DNA of 64,000 bases from Hygrophila difformis (Eukaryota; Streptophyta; Magnoliopsida; Lamiales; Acanthaceae), in NCBI GenBank assembly GCA_030278955.1, contig JAOANR010000014.1, forward strand, positions 41,243,453 to 41,307,452, read 5' to 3'. Shown in pieces: positions 21,927 to 36,576 of the stretch (position 1 is its first letter; each line of letters opens with the position of its first letter). Under the pieces are notes generated by a model. The model saw only the letters and a program-made list of their open reading frames with translations, did no database searches and was not told the origin of the DNA. The position numbers and the translations under genes are program-made.

Positions 21927-22538
21927 CTATTACTTATAAAAAAACATATTTTTATTAAAATAGAAAATATTTTTGGTGCAATACACTAATTCAACTCAAA
22001 AAAATTCACATACACAGATAAGTAATATGCATATTAGTGAAGGAATATACGTGTGGTGCAAGAGTGGCCCAATAAAAATATATGATAAATAAAATACAAA
22101 ATTTGCATCAGATGTGATATTAAAAGAATTAGCAGTAGTAATGAAACAAGATGGTTTGATAATGTAAACAAAAAAATACTACATATCAATAAATAATAGT
22201 AAAATAAAATAAAACAAAATGCTAGAAGCAATGATGACCGAATCTACATGTTGAAAAAGTAGAATTAATTATAAATGGGGTGAGAATTGGTGACGTAGCT
22301 AAGGTAAACTATTGACCAAAAAATAAAAAAGAGAAAAAAATAAAATAATAAATAAGTGTGAGAGGGGCGAGGGCGAAGGATTAAGTTGCATGACATATTT
22401 TATATTGTACCATACAATCATGATTTCGTGTAGCAATAAATAACTAAAAAAAGGAAGTCTATTATTGAAAGTACAAAAATAGAAAAAATGGGCGGCGAAC
22501 ATAGGCGGTGCATGCATACATTACAACACAGCATGCAA

Positions 22539-22547
22539 CTATAAATA
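22539..22547 (+). promoter_or_regulatory. LTR TATA box (CTATAAATA)
   Basis: Consensus TATA box conserved in all three LTRs (also 29990-29998 and 59132-59140), consistent with the U3/R border. Confidence 0.65.
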
Positions 22548-23760
22548 AGACCAGGCAACGAAAGGAAATCATGAAATAGTAACAAAGGGTTGAGACAGTG
22601 AACTGATACGAGAAAAGCCGTGCAGTAGCTAGCGTAGAGTTGCAAGAGAGTGTGTATCAAGAACGTAATAGCTATCGACGGAAGAAGTTGTAAGTAGATT
22701 TTTGTTCTGCGGGCTTTGTCCCAAGAGTATTTTTGCATGTTTAATTCCCTTTATATTTCAGAAATGTTTGGGTTTATACATGCAACTGATTTATGCAGAG
22801 GTAATATCCCATTATGTGTTTTACTATTTTTGGGACTAGGCCATGCATGTGAAAAATAACATTTTCAGTGTATGGCATGTGATTATTGAGTTATTATTAT
22901 GCGGCGTATATCAAAGAGGTAGATGTCTTCGTAGTTATTTCGTGGGTTATCCAAGGGATCCCCATGAAGAGGATTGTGGTTGACCAAGTGTCTCCCCATC
23001 AGATTTTCTAGATGCAGGGAAGGGTCGTCCTTGTATACCATAGTTGACTTCGGTCACTATGTGACCATGCTAGGTCCTATGAGATACCCCGGGTGTAGAG
23101 TCATAGTCGAGCTACATGTGGATTGATCAGTTTAACAGTTTGACATTCCATTTACTGTTTCAGTAATATTTTAAATTGTTTTTGTCCAAGGGATAAGAAT
23201 TTGCTTGCTCAGCCGGTGTGCTGATAAACTCTACTTACTCAAATTTACAGGGTTTGACTTATGTGGAGCCTACTAAGAGGCATGGGCACGGGCATGAGTG
23301 TCAGATTACTTTTATACGGGTTATTTTAAATTATGTTTTATTAGCCATAAACTTGTCTTTTGAATCGAGATTGTAGTTATCATATTCGTAAAGTCTATTA
23401 TTTTGCCCGAATTAAATATATTCTTTTGAACCTAGTTAAAAGTGCTTTCACAAATCCATTAAAAAACGTCTTATTTTTTTAAGCTCTAGTTAATATGAGA
23501 AATTATTTTGCGGCAAAAAGCCCTAATCACCATATTTTGTAAACTGTATTATATTATTTAAAAGTATATTTTTATAAATGATAAATCAGTTTAAAGTATG
23601 TTTAGACTTAAATTTAATATTAGCCTTAGCGCTTTTCGATTAAGTTAGCAAATGCAAGGCAAATGCGAGCTTAACTGGGAGGCGTGGCGGTAACAACTCC
23701 GGGTTCCCGTTGGTAACTTTCGCTGCAAAACTGAGCGTGGAAAACGGGGGTGTTACAAGG

Positions 23761-23772
23761 TGGTATCAGAGC
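23761..23772 (+). other. Primer binding site, first internal region
   Basis: TGGTATCAGAGC, complementary to initiator Met tRNA, starts four bases after the first LTR. The equivalent site after the second LTR is at 31208-31219. Confidence 0.9.
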
Positions 23773-24049
23773 AGGAGCAAAAAAAAAATCTTTTTGGAGT
23801 CAAAATCTTTACTTTTAGAGTCAAAATCCTACTAGAATTTTTTCAAACAAAATATATAATAAATTTGCAGTCTAATAAATCTTTTACTTATTTGGGGTTG
23901 GGACACGATGCAATGCATTAGATACAGCTCGTATTGTTTATTATGTTTTGTAATTGCAATATATCCATGGTAATATTGTTTGCTAGAAGAGAGATAAATA
24001 ATTTAAAAGAGATCTTAATCCTATAACAGGATTTACAAAAGGAGTCCAA

Positions 24050-27000
24050 GAGGAGATGACTCATAAGAAGAAAGAAATACAAAAATTAGAGGGTAGAGAG
24101 CCCTATGCCCAGAAGGCTTGATAATCGAACATGAGGATATAATCAATTCTTTGCAAGAAAAAAAATGAGATAGTAAAGAATTCCTTGGTAAACTTCTTCC
24201 ACCATAGTGTGGAAAGTGAGGTCAACAACATCTCCCGTGGCAATGCTCTAAAAGTTGGGAATGCTACCGTATGGAAAAGTTAGACATATCGCTAGAAATT
24301 GATATATCAGAGTAGAGAACCCTAAAGAAACTAGATGTTTGAGAAACCTGCTAATATGCTGCTGATAACACTTAGTAAGTTTAAAAGATTCTTCATTAGG
24401 CCTTGAGATTTTATAATCGTGTGTCGGTTTCAGATAGTAAATGGAGATACTGATAATTTTGTAATCATCTCTTTCTTTTTAGTATCGAAGATGTGTGGTC
24501 TATCTTTTTTCACTCACTAACCTCTAGACTAATGCTAGGGGATTATTAACATTAGTATGACCGATAACAACGACCATTAACAACAATAGCACAATTATAG
24601 GTCATTCTTGGAGCAATGGTTGGAAAACAAGTGGAGAAATGAGAACATCGGAAAGCACATAGAGATTGTAAAAATGGTTAATGAATTCCAATCACCTTGA
24701 TATAATGGCCAAGAGAACCTAACCAAACAAGAAGGGTGAATTGAGTCATCCGAAAAGCTACTCGAGGTAATAGAATACTCTGGAGAACGTAAGATAGGAG
24801 TAGCTACATTCTTCCTAACATGAATAACGAATACCTGGTTAAGGTCACAACAAGACTGCCAAGTTACTCGGGAGAAATTTCAAGGAGTTTGAGGGAACAA
24901 TTTTACTCACTCGATCTGCCTCCAAAACAATTAAAAATAATAATAATAATCTAAATATGAAGAGTTTATTACTCTTTAACAAGGTAGTTGATCCGTACAA
25001 GAGTTCAATGCCAAAATTAATGAACTCTTGAGATTTGCTCCAAATCTGGTAGCAATGGATCAGACCAAGGCCCAAAAGTTTGCGATTGGTTCAAACAATT
25101 ATCTCCGTAAAACGCTCGATTGGAAGAAATTTACAAGTTTACTAGAAGATCAATCTATAACTGTCGAGAAAGTCAAGTATAGCCATCAAACAAGAAATTT
25201 CTAACAAAACAATATAATAAGGTACCTGTCCAACCTAGTACAGGGAACCCAAACGCTCCCCATACAACCAATGCAGAAAAGGCATTCAACTCGCCAATAC
25301 CCCCAAGGCGAGCAACGTTGCGCTTGAAGGGGCATATGGCCATAAATTGTCATTTGAGGCTTGATCCTAACAAACTTCGGCCTGATTTACAAACACTGCC
25401 CATAAATGCAAAAAACTCAAAACAACAAAGGAAATCAAATGCAACGAACATCTTCCCTACGAATCCGAGCGCAGTCAATAGAGCTTCACAGAACCAGGAT
25501 AGACCTAAACAGGGAAGGTTGAACGTAGTAATCCCAGATGACCTCGATGATGTTGATGACCTAGCCGATGGTGCTTTCGAAGTCAAAGATTCCAAAGTTC
25601 GTATTTTATTGGTTCCAGAGCTACTTGTTCATTCATATCTCGTAGAAACTGTCCGAATTGGGACTCGATAAACCCTAAGAGATAGATATAGGAATATCCT
25701 TACTCAACGAAGCAGTTGTTACCCACTCAAAATGTTACGAGAAAGTTCCATTTTTCTTGTTCAAACAAAAGTTTCGAACAAAGATATAACTTCAATTTCA
25801 ATAAAAGAGAGTCAACGCTCAAGCGTCGAGCCGCTTTCACGCTCCGGGATAGAGCACATTTGAAACCTGCATTTGTAACAAAAGATTTGCATATGCAAAG
25901 TTAAGTTTCCTACTGATCTCATAAAACCTAAGTTACAAACTTCTAATAATATCTTGAGGATGGATTGGCTCAAAAAATATCAAGCCACCATTTATTATGC
26001 CCAAAAAAACATACCAATGATTGGGCCCAATAAAAAAACAAATTTCATGCTATGTGGAGCAAAGAGGACCAACAATGATGGTTATTTCAACGATCTCACA
26101 ATACAATTGGCAAAAATAATAACGAATGGGAACCCCCTTTGTCGTTGTTATGTCCAAAAGCTGCAAGTAGCGGAGGAAGGAATTGATAATATTCCAGTAG
26201 TTTAAGAGCATCCCAATATATCCCAAGAATACTACTCAAACATGAGAATGAATTCACGATCGACTTAATTCTAGGAATGAAACCTGTATTAAAAGCCTTG
26301 TGTCGAATGCTACCAACTGAAACAAAAGAATTGAATGAGCGACTCGATGACCTTTTAGAAAAATAATACGTCCATCTCGGTGCATCCCTATAGGACCACA
26401 TGTACTGTTTGTACAAGGGATGGACAGTGACATGAGGCTCTTTGTTAATTACAGAGGCCTCAACGAGGTGACGATGAAGAATAAATACATGTTATCACGA
26501 ATTAATGACTATTTGAACAACTCAAGTGAGTTAGAATCTTTCCGAAGATTGATTGAGATGCGAATATCACTAACTTAGGGAGAAAAAAAAAGATACCCCA
26601 ATGGCAACATTTAGAACACATTATGGACACCACGAATTTCTCATGATGTCATTTGGATTAATCAACTCTCCAGTGGTATTCATGGCTCTCATGAACAATG
26701 TGTTCCGACAACTATTAAACAAATGTATAGTTGTCTTCGTTGACGACATATTAGTCTACTTCAAGAATAAGGAAGAATACTTACAACATCTACACCAAGT
26801 CCTGCAAACACTAAAAAGCCATCAATTGTACCCTAAATAGTTTAAATGTGACTTTTAGCTAAACCGGTTTGCATCCCTCGGTCACATTATCTTTACCGTT
26901 GGAATATCAGTTGATCATACTAAAGTAGCAGCGGTGAAGGAATGGCCTATACGAACTTCGCAAACCAAGATAAGAAGTTTCCTCTGTTTGGCAGACTACT

Positions 27001-28757
27001 ACAGGAGATTCTTGCAAGACTTCTCGAAAATTCTGAGACCACTAATACCAAATTGAAAAATGATCAAAGTTATCGAATGCAAAGCTGCGTTCCAAAGATT
27101 AAAGAAAAAGCTAACCAGAAAACTATTCCTGACCTTACTAAGTGAAAATGATGATTTTGATATTTATAGTAATGGTTCCGGAATAGGATTGAATTGCGTG
27201 TTGACAACTAAGACCAAATGAGGAGAATTAACCAACTCTTGATTTGGAGTTAGCCACAGTTGCCTTCGCTCTGAAGATATGAAGACGTTATTTGTACGAC
27301 CAAAGTTGTCAAGTATACACTGACTACAAAAATCTAAAATATATCTATACTCAAAAGCGCTCAACAAGTGCCAAAGGCGATTGTTAGAACTGATGAAGGA
27401 TTACAACTTTGGCATGACGTATCACGAGGGAAAAACCAATAAATTGTAGTTGTTGCACTAAGCTGAAGGTCAGAACATTTTACTAACATCTTACCGCCCA
27501 AATGATACATATAATTGGTCCGTCTTAGACACTGAGTGTGTATAACAAAGTATGTTCACTCAACTAATCAATGTTATCACTATTCGACCGACCATTTTTT
27601 TTTATGAAATCCGAAAAAGACAGGCTGGTGACGTCAAATTAGAAAGGGTCAAATAAAAGATAGCTCAAGGCCAAGGGGAAGAAAACTCCTGGATTCATAA
27701 AACCAATTGGTGTCCCAAAATCGGTGATTGCTAACTTGATAGTATTTCTATGGACTTTGTATCATGATTACCATAGACACCCAAAGGTAGTCATAAGATA
27801 TTGGTTATTTCTAACTGATTAATTAGAACAACTATATTCATACCCATGAAAGAGACGTTGAATATAGATCAGCTAGCCAGGGCTCATATCAAGAATATTG
27901 TACAAAGGCATGGGATTCCTTAAGGTATCGTTTCAGATCGAGATCATAGATTCATCTCGAATTTCTGGACTAATTTACAAGAAGCCATAAGTACTAAAAT
28001 AATTATGAACACAACATTTCACCTATCAACCGATGGACAAATAGAGAGAACAATCCGATCTCTTGAAAACATGTCAAGAGATTGCACTTTAGCAATCAAA
28101 TTAAGCTGAGAAACTCACCTAACACAAGTAGAGCTTAGCTATAATAATTATTATCATACTAATATTGACATGGCCCCATTTGAGGCACTATACGGTAGAA
28201 AGGCAATAATCCAATTCCTGTTAGACCACAACTGATTGAAGAGACAAAAGAGATTATTGACCAAATCTAGTTCAAAAATGAAATATGCCCAATATTGACA
28301 AAAGACGAACACCAACTAGAATAGGCGAAAGGCCAATATGAAATAAGTGATAAAATATTATTGAATGGATCACCTATGAAAAGGGTGATGCGATTCGGTA
28401 AGGGTGATAAGCTGTCCTTATTACATTGGATAATTCCATATCATTGCTAAAGTCGGTGTATTGGATTATCAATTGGACTTACCAGAAGAATTACCTCAAG
28501 TTAATGAGTATCACCATGACCTTCAGAGAGTGATTCCATAAGAGACTATTCAATTAGATGATGATCTTACTTAAGAAGAGACACCAGTTAAGATCCCAGA
28601 TACTAAAGAGCGAGCCATGAGGCTCCAAGTCATTCGCATGGTCAAAATCCAATGGTCAAACTATGACGAGAATGATACCACATGGGAAAGTGAGGTAGAA
28701 ATGCAAGCCAAATATCTAAAGCTATTTCTTGAAAACGATCCAGCTATGGGGACATAG
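24050..28757 (+). pseudogene. Decayed gag-pol of the tandem chromovirus, copy 1
   Basis: A gag zinc-knuckle remnant (KGHMAINCHLR) lies near 25330. RT remnants follow: MRLFVNYRGLNEV near 26430, and FVDDILVYFKN in a short open frame at 26601-26840. Integrase remnants run at about 27740-28200 ([28 protein letters not shown]). A chromodomain-like end (WSNYDENDTTWESE) reaches a TAG at 28755-28757. Stops and shifts occur every 100-300 bases. Domain order is that of a Ty3/gypsy chromovirus. No protein can be made. Copy 2 shares the same stops. Confidence 0.85.
24102..24109 (+). other. Empty target site of the hAT-type MITE
   Basis: A single CCTATGCC is present here in copy 1. In copy 2 it is duplicated on both sides of the MITE at 31555-32607. 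Confidence 0.9.
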
Positions 28758-28888
28758 CTGTGAAAAGAAGTGGGAGAGAATGTCAAAACCCTATAGAGAA
28801 TAAGATTTAAAAAAAAATAACAATGTGCAAGCCTTATTTTGGCCTTGCAAAGTTATTTGAGTAAACATCGAGGACGAAGTTTGTTTTT

Positions 28889-28900
28889 AAGGAGGGTAGA
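28889..28900 (+). other. Polypurine tract, copy 1
   Basis: AAGGAGGGTAGA, one base before the second LTR. Copy 2 has the same tract at 56418-56429. Confidence 0.85.
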
Positions 28901-28901
28901 T

Positions 28902-29117
28902 TGTAATGCCCTGAAAAAAATCTATGTTGATAATATTTTTATTAAGAAATAACTTATATTATTTGTTAAGTCAAGTTGGGAAATAGATTAATATTTTCCC
29001 GGATAAAGATTATATAAAAAAATAAATTATTTTCTAAGGGAAAATAATTTAATCAATTGAATGATGCAAGATTTCTTTACCAAGGGAAAATAATAGAGAT
29101 ACATACTTGCAAAGGGA

Positions 29118-29148
<31 letters not shown>

Positions 29149-31204
29149 TGATTATTTTCCAAGAGAAAATAATTTAGTTGAGTTAGGAAATATATTTTTC
29201 CATGAGAAAATATTATATTAATACGTGTTTGATATTACTTTTTCTAACAAAATCTATAATAAGTTTAGTTAATTTTTAGTATTATTTAACATGAAATCAT
29301 GAATAGTCTATTGGTAGAGATGGTAGTGACATAAGATCCATAATCCATTGATCATGGGTTCCAACGTCCAACCCTATTACTTATAAAAACATATTTTTAT
29401 TAAAATAGAAAATATTTTTGGTGCAATACACTAATTCAACTCAAAAAAATTTCACATACACAGATAAGTAATATGCAGATTAGTGAAGGAATATACGTGT
29501 GGTGCAAGAGTGGCCCAATAAAAATATATGATAAATAAAATGCAAAATTTGCATCAGATGTGATATTAAAAGAATTAGCAGTAGTAATAAAACAAGATGG
29601 TTTGATAATGTAAACAAAAAATAGAAGTACTACATATCAATAAATAATAGTAAAATAAAATAAAACAAAATGCTAGAAGCAATGATGACCGAGTCTACAT
29701 GTTGCAAAAGTATAATTGATTATAAATGGGGTGAGAATTGGTGACGTAGCTAAGGTAAACTATTGACCAAAAAATAAAAAAGAGAAAAAAATAAAATAAT
29801 AAATAAGTGTGAGAGGGGCGAGGGCGAAGGATTAAGCTGCATGACATATTTTATATTGTATCATACAATCATGATTTCGTGTAGCAATAACTAACTAAAA
29901 AAAGGAAATCTATTACTGAAAGTACAAAAATAGAAAAAATGGGCGGCGAACATAGGCGGTGCATGCATACATTACAACACAGCATGCAACTATAAATAAG
30001 ACCAGGCAACGAAAGGAAATCATGAAATAATAACAAAGGGTTGAGACAGTGAACTGATACGAGAAAAGCCGTGCAGTAGCTAGCGTAGAGTTGCAAGAGA
30101 GTGTGTATCAAGAACGTAATAGCCATCGACGGAAGAAGTTGTAAGTAGATTTTTGTTCTGCGGACTTTGTTCCAAGAGTATTTTTGCATGTTTAATTCCC
30201 TTTATATTTCAGAAAATTTTGGGTTTATACATGCAACTGATTTATGCAGAGGTAATGTTCCATTATGTGTTTAACTATTTTTGGGACTAGGCCATGCATG
30301 TGAAAAATAACATTTTCGGTGTATGGCATGTGATTATTGAGTTATTATTATGCGGCGTATATCAAAGAGGTAGATGTCGTCGTAGTTATTTCGTGGGTTA
30401 TCCAAGGGATCCCCATGAAGAGGATTGTGGTTGACCAAGGGTCTCCCCATCAGTCTTTCTAGATGCAGGGAAGGGCCGTCCTTGTATACCATAGTTGACT
30501 TCGGTCACTATGTGAGCATGCTAGGTCCTATGAGATACCCCGGGTGTAGAGTCATTGTCGAGTTACTTGTGGATTGATCAGTTTAACAGTTTGACATTCC
30601 ATTTACTGTTTCAGTAATATTTTAAATTGTTTTTGTCCAAGGGATAAGAATTTGCTTGCTCAGCCGGTGTGCTGATAAACTCTACTTACTCAAATTTACA
30701 GGGTTTGACTTATGTGGAGCCTACTAAGAGGCATGGGCACGGGCATGGGTGTCAGATTACTTTTATACTGGTTATTTTAAATTATGTTTTATTAGCCATA
30801 AACTTGTCTTTTGAATCGAGATTGTAGTTATCATATTCGTAAAGTCTATTATTTTGCCCGAATTAAATATATTCTTTTGAACCTAGTTAAAAGTGCTTTC
30901 ACAAATCCATTAAAAAAAGTCTTATTTTTTTAAGCTCTAATTAATATGAGAAATTATTTTGCGGCAAAAAGCCCCACACTATATTTTGTAAACTGTATTA
31001 TATTATTTAAAAGTATATTTTTATAAATGATAAATCAGTTTAAAGTATGTTTAGACTTAAATTTAATATTAGCCTTAGCGCTTTTCGATTAAGTTGGCAA
31101 ATGCAAGGCAAATGCGAGCTTAACTGGGAGGCGTGGCGTTAACAACTCCGGGTTCCCGTTGGTAACTTCCGCTGCAAAACTGAGCGTGGAAAATGGGTGT
31201 TACA
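28902..31204 (+). repeat. Second (shared, middle) LTR of the tandem array
   Basis: A complete 2,303-bp LTR from TGTAAT to TTACA. It is preceded by a polypurine tract and followed by a primer site, so it serves as 3' LTR of copy 1 and 5' LTR of copy 2. It contains a (TA)n run near 29120-29143. Confidence 0.92.
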
Positions 31205-34200
31205 AGGTGGTATCAGAGCAGGAGTTAAAAAAAATCTTTTGGAGTCAAAATCTTTATTTTTAGAGTCAAAATCCTACTAGAATTTTTTTAAACAAAATAT
31301 ATAATAAATTTGCAGTCTAATAAATCTTTTACTTATTTGGGGTTGGGACACGATGCATTGCATTAGACACAGCTCGTATTGTTTATTATGTTTTGTAATT
31401 GCAATATATCCATGGTAATATTGTTTGGTAGAAGATAGATAAATAATTTAAAAGAGATCCTAATCCTATAACAGTATTTACAAAAGGAGTCCAAGAGGGG
31501 ATGACTCATAAGAAGAAAGAAATACAAAAATTAGAGGGTAGAGAGCCCTATGCCTAGACCTGTCAAAACGGGCCTAGCCCGTTGGGCCGGCCCGCCCCGC
31601 AATGTAAAAAATGCGGGGCGGGCTCAACTTTTAGAGGCCCGTTTAGATGCGGGCCTCAACGGGCCCAACCCGCGGCGGGGCGGGCTTTTGTGGGTTAGGC
31701 CCGCGGCGTGGTGGGCCTACCCGCGGGCTTTCAGTTTTTTTTTTTTTTTTTTTGTGTTGTGCATCGATTAAATTTATTATTCTTTAGTATGAATGTTTAG
31801 CATAATATCATCAAATATTTAAATTATTGAATTGATTGCATATTGAATTATCTTAATACAAATTATCTGTCTCTTCTAATATTTTCATGTTCATTAATTT
31901 TATGGATATCAAGTTTTTAAGTTTAAAACTCATTATTATTCTATTTATTAAAAATTATGAGTGCAAATAAATATTAATTTTTTTAAATATAAATTAATAA
32001 ATTATGCCTATACAATCTTACCTAATAAAATATGAAATTTAGCGAATTATGTCCAGACAGTCTTACCTAATAAAATATGTAATTAATGAATTATGTTCAG
32101 ACAGTCTTACCTAATACAACTTTAGCAAAAACTTCATCTGTGAGACCTAAAATTTTAAACAGTTCAATCATTAATTATAAAACTTTTGTCACACATATTA
32201 TATTTTGCAAAATATAATAGTCCTTTAATATTAAAAATGAAATAATCATAAATTCTTTTAAATAATTATTCAACAAATCCACATCAAAGTAAATAATTGT
32301 GTCAATAAATATACACTTACTTATTTATAATCATAAATACCAATTATAAATCTCTTTATTTCATTTTTAATATATACAATTAAAAAATATATCCAAATTT
32401 TATTTTTTTACAAATAAAAAATAATACTATTATTTAAATAAAAAGCCCGCGGGCCGGCCGCATAACCCGCGGCCCGCGTGTGGGGTGGGTCGGGCCTAGA
32501 CATTTTGAGTCCGTCCCATTCAGGCCAGCCCCGTTCAAACCCGCAAAAACGCGGGGGCCCGCGCGGGCCGGCCTGTTTCGCCCCGCGGGCCCGTTTCGAC
32601 ACCTCTACCTATGCCCAGAAGACTTGATAATTGAACATGAGGATATAATCAATTCTTTGCAAGAAAAAAAATGAGATAGTAAAGAATTCCTTGGTAAACT
32701 TCTTCCACCATAGTGTGGGAAGTGAGGTCAACCACATCTCCCTTGGCAATGCCCTGAAAGTTGGGAATGCTACCGTATGGAAAAGTTAGACATATCGCTA
32801 GAAATTGATACATCAGAGTAGAGAACCCTAAAGAAACTAGATGTTTGAGAAACCTGCTAATATCCTGCTGATAACACTTAGTAAGTTTAAAAGATTCTTC
32901 ATCAGGCCTTGAGATTTTATAATCGTGTGTCGGTTTCAGATAGTAAATGGAGATACTGATAATTTTGTAATCATCTCTTTCTTTTTAGTATCGAAGATGT
33001 GTGGTCTATCTTTTTTCACTCACTAACCTCTAGACTAATACTAGGGGATTATTAACATTAGTATGACCGATAACAACGACCATTAACAACAATAGCACAG
33101 TTGTTGGTCATTCTTGGAGCAATGGTTGGAAAACAAATGGAGAAATGAGAACATCGGGAAGCACATAGAGATTGTAAAAATGGTTAATAAATTCCAATCA
33201 CCTTGATATAACAAGAAGGGTGAATTGAGTCATCCGAAAAGCTACTCGAGGTAATAGAATACTCTGAAGAACGTAAGATAGGAGTAGCTACATTCTTCCT
33301 AACATGAATAACGAATACCTGGTTAAGGTCACAACAAGACTGCCAAGTTACTCGGGAGAAATTTCAAGGAGTTTGAGGGAACAATTTTACTCACTCGATC
33401 TGCCTCCAAAACAATTAAAAATAATAATAATAATCTAAATATGAAGAGTTTATTACTCTTTAACAAGGTAGTTGATCCGTACAAGAGTTCAATGCCAAAA
33501 TTAATGAACTCTTGAGATTTGCTCCAAATCTGGTAGCAATGGATCAGACCAAGGCCCAAAAGTTTGCGATTGGTTCAAACAATTATCTCCGTAAAACGCT
33601 CGATTGGAAGAAATTTACAAGTTTACTAGAAGATCAATCTATAACTGTCGAGAAAGTCAAGGATAGCCATCAAACAAGAAATTTCTAACAAAACAATATA
33701 ATAAGGTACCTGTCCAACCTAGTACAGGGAACCCAAACGCTCCCCATACAACCAATGCAGAAAAGGCATTCAACTCGCCAATACCCCCAAGGCGAGCAAC
33801 GTTGCGCTTGAAGGGGCATATGGCCCTAAATTGTCATTTGAGGCTTGATCCTAACAAACTTCGGCCTGATTTACAAACACTGCCCATAAATGCAAAAACC
33901 TCAAAACAACAAAGGAAATCAAATGCAACGAACATCTTCCCTACGAATCCGAGCGCAGTCAATAGAGCTTCACAGAACCAGGGTAGACCTAAACAGGGAA
34001 GGTTGAACGTAGTAATCCCAGATGACCTCGATGATGTTGATGACCTAGCCGATGGTGCTTTCGAAGTCAAAGATTCCAAAGTTCGTATTTTATTGGTTCC
34101 AGAGCTACTTGTTCATTCGTATCTCGTAGAAACTGTCCGAATTGGGACTCGATAAACCCTAAGAGATAGATATAGGAATATCCTTACTCAACGAAGCAGT

Positions 34201-35004
34201 TGTTACCCACTCAATATGTTACGAGAAAGTTCCATTTTTCTTGTTCAAACAAAAGTTTCGAACAAAGATATAACTTCAATTTCAATAAAAGAGAGTCAAC
34301 GCTCAAGCGTCGAGCCGCTTTCACGCTCCGGGATAGAGCACATTTGAAACCTGCATTTGTAACAAAAGATTTGCATATGCAAAGTTAAGTTTCCTACTGA
34401 TCTCATAAAACCTAAGTTACAAACTTCTAATAATATCTTGAGGATGGATTGGCTCAAAAAATATCAAGCCACCATTTATTATGCCCAAAAAAACATACCA
34501 ATGATTGGGCCCAATAAACAACAAATTTCATGCTATGTGGAGCAAAGAGGACCAACAATGATGGTTATTTCAACGATGCAACAATACAATTGGCAACAAT
34601 AATAACGAATGGGAACCCCCTTTGTCGTTGTTATGTCCAAAAGCTGCAAGTAGCGGAGGAAGGAATTGATAATATTCCAGTAGTTTAAGAGCATCCCAAT
34701 ATATCCCAAGAATACTACTCAAACATGAGAATGTATTCACGATCGACTTAATTCTTGGAATGAAACCTGTATTAAAAGCCTTGTGTCGAATGCTACCAAC
34801 TGAAACAAAAGAATTGAATGAGCGACTCGATGACCTTTTAGAAAAATAATACATCCATCTCGGTGCATCCCTGTAGGACCACATGTACTGTTTGTACAAG
34901 GGATGGACAGTGACATGAGGCTCTTTGTTAATTACAGAGGCCTCAACGAGGTGACGATGAAGAATAAATACATGTTATCACGAATTAATGACTATTTGAA
35001 CAAC
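31205..35004 (+). pseudogene. Decayed gag-pol of the tandem chromovirus, copy 2, left part
   Basis: This is nearly identical to 23758-26521 of copy 1, including its broken frames. The gag zinc-knuckle remnant lies near 33814. It is interrupted at 31554 by a hAT-type MITE and at 35004 by the Athila-like element. A deletion relative to copy 1 (24705-24735) occurs near 33209. Confidence 0.85.
31555..32607. mobile_element. hAT-type MITE, 1,053 bp, same family as 17726-18718
   Basis: It starts TAGACCTGTCAAAACGGGCC and ends GACACCTCTA, with the exact 8-bp duplication CCTATGCC on both sides (31547-31554 and 32608-32615). GC-rich ends and an AT-rich core match the first copy. Copy 1 of the array has the uninterrupted site at 24102-24109, which proves both boundaries. 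Confidence 0.96.
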
Positions 35005-36482
35005 TGATATCCATCATTTTGTGCTTATAATTTACATGATTCCATGTGGTATATTGATGAGTATTGATCCATTGTGGTGTTATTGAAGTACTTTGTATTT
35101 CAGGTATTAAAGTGAGTGGAAATGGAATTTGGCATGGAAAACATCAAATTGGGCTAACTTTGGGGAAGCTCCAGGTCGTATGCCCATATACAAGGGACAT
35201 GGTCAACTCTGCTGTACAGGAATCAAGTTGTTGTTTTTTCCAACTAGGCTGTTGACCTGTCCAATCGACTTGGAGATTAAGTTTTGGCGAAATTGGAGCT
35301 GAATCCAAGGTATTTTGGGATCTTAGAAAGCACCTTGTGGCTGGGATACTTGTTTCCAAAAAGAGAGATCAAGATTTGACAAAGAAGGAAAGAGATTTGG
35401 CAAATAAGGAAACTTGGAGCATTGTTTGATTTCTTACATTTTCTTGGGGGCTGCTGCTTTGGAGGATTTGGGTGGACTTTGGAGAGATAAAAACGATTCA
35501 ATTGTGGCTGTTTGGAGCAGACTTTGATTGCTGGAAAGTGGAGACTTGGCCTGAAGAGTGGAGACGTTGCTGGAGACTTGATCATCATTGGAGTTCCCTT
35601 CTTCCTGCTGCATAGTATTTGTGATGAACTTTTATTTAGTTTTTGTTCTTGTTTTCATGTTTAGTGAGTAGTTTCTATTATCTAGCTTAGGATTGGACCC
35701 CGTGTTGGGATTGGATTGTCGTTGTGAGGCTTGATATGTTTTGAATGTTTAATTTCCTTTGACTATTAAATATTTTCATGATTTCTATTTTCACGACATG
35801 AGTTCTTATGTTGACTGATTATGATGCGCACATAGTTGATTGGCTTAGGAATTTTACCGTTATAATTAGATTGGTGTCCGTGTAATTGCACTTTAATCTA
35901 ATTTAGTAACAACTAGAGAATTAAAGCTCCAGGGAATCATGGAATCAATTGAGAGAATCAACCGCGTAGGTAGGTTCATCCCTTTGAATTAGGCTTTTCT
36001 AGAATTTAATGCAATCGAATAAGTACTTCTATGGTCGTACCTAGGATCTTAATTCGGTTAGGGAAGTGAATAACGGTCGTGCCTTGTTCACCGATTAAGT
36101 AAGGAAAAGTTGGTCACGGAGCGGTTGCCGAGTGACTATAACTAATTTATTTAATAGGCTAAGGGAATAATTGTCAATGATCAACAATAAAACCAATTCC
36201 AATCCGGCGAGTTCAAGTCCTAAGCTAGGTATTTTTCATCGTTAGAATTCATATACTTTCCAGTGTGTGTCCTGCCTTCGCCTGCTTTATTTAATTTTGT
36301 TCTTCTATTTTATTTTATTTTCTTAGTATTAGTTAAATTCAAAAACCCCCCAATTTTATTATTATGGTTAATCATAGTTATTATTTCGTTTGAATCCTTG
36401 TGGAGACGACTCTACTCATCACTATCTATTTATTTTCATAAGAGTAGAATTATTTATTTTTGTAGCTAGACGACAGCTATCA
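35005..36482 (+). repeat. 5' LTR of the Athila-like element
   Basis: 1,478 bp, TGATATCC... to ...CTATCA, nearly identical to 52560-54035. No convincing open frame was found in it. Confidence 0.95.
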
Positions 36483-36487
36483 AATTT

Positions 36488-36505
36488 TGGCACCGTTGCC
36501 GGGGA
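36488..36505 (+). other. Primer binding site (Asp tRNA)
   Basis: TGGCACCGTTGCCGGGGA matches the complement of the plant tRNA-Asp 3' end except for one base (A for G). This primer is characteristic of Athila-type elements. Confidence 0.85.
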
Positions 36506-36576
36506 TTCAAACTGGTTTATTATTATGTGGTTAATTGCTATTATATTATATTTAATAATATTATTTTCTCTGGTTT

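Larger units (their letters stand above)
21554..23757 (+). repeat. First LTR of the tandem array (5' truncated)
   Basis: This aligns with 28902-31204 from AGATTAATATTTTCCCGG onward and ends TGTTACA. The TGTAAT start and about 85 bp are missing. TATA box CTATAAATA is at 22539-22547. Confidence 0.9.

Noticed and set aside
22034..22738. Hydrophobic minus-strand frames in the LTRs (also 29869-30189, 58583-59253) as membrane proteins
   Set aside because: They recur in each LTR copy, arise from AT-rich sequence read antisense, and differ by small indels between copies.
24845..25595. Minus-strand frames repeated at 33329-33559 and 33834-34079 as genes
   Set aside because: They are opposite the gag remnant and repeated only because the internal region is duplicated; no domain was found.
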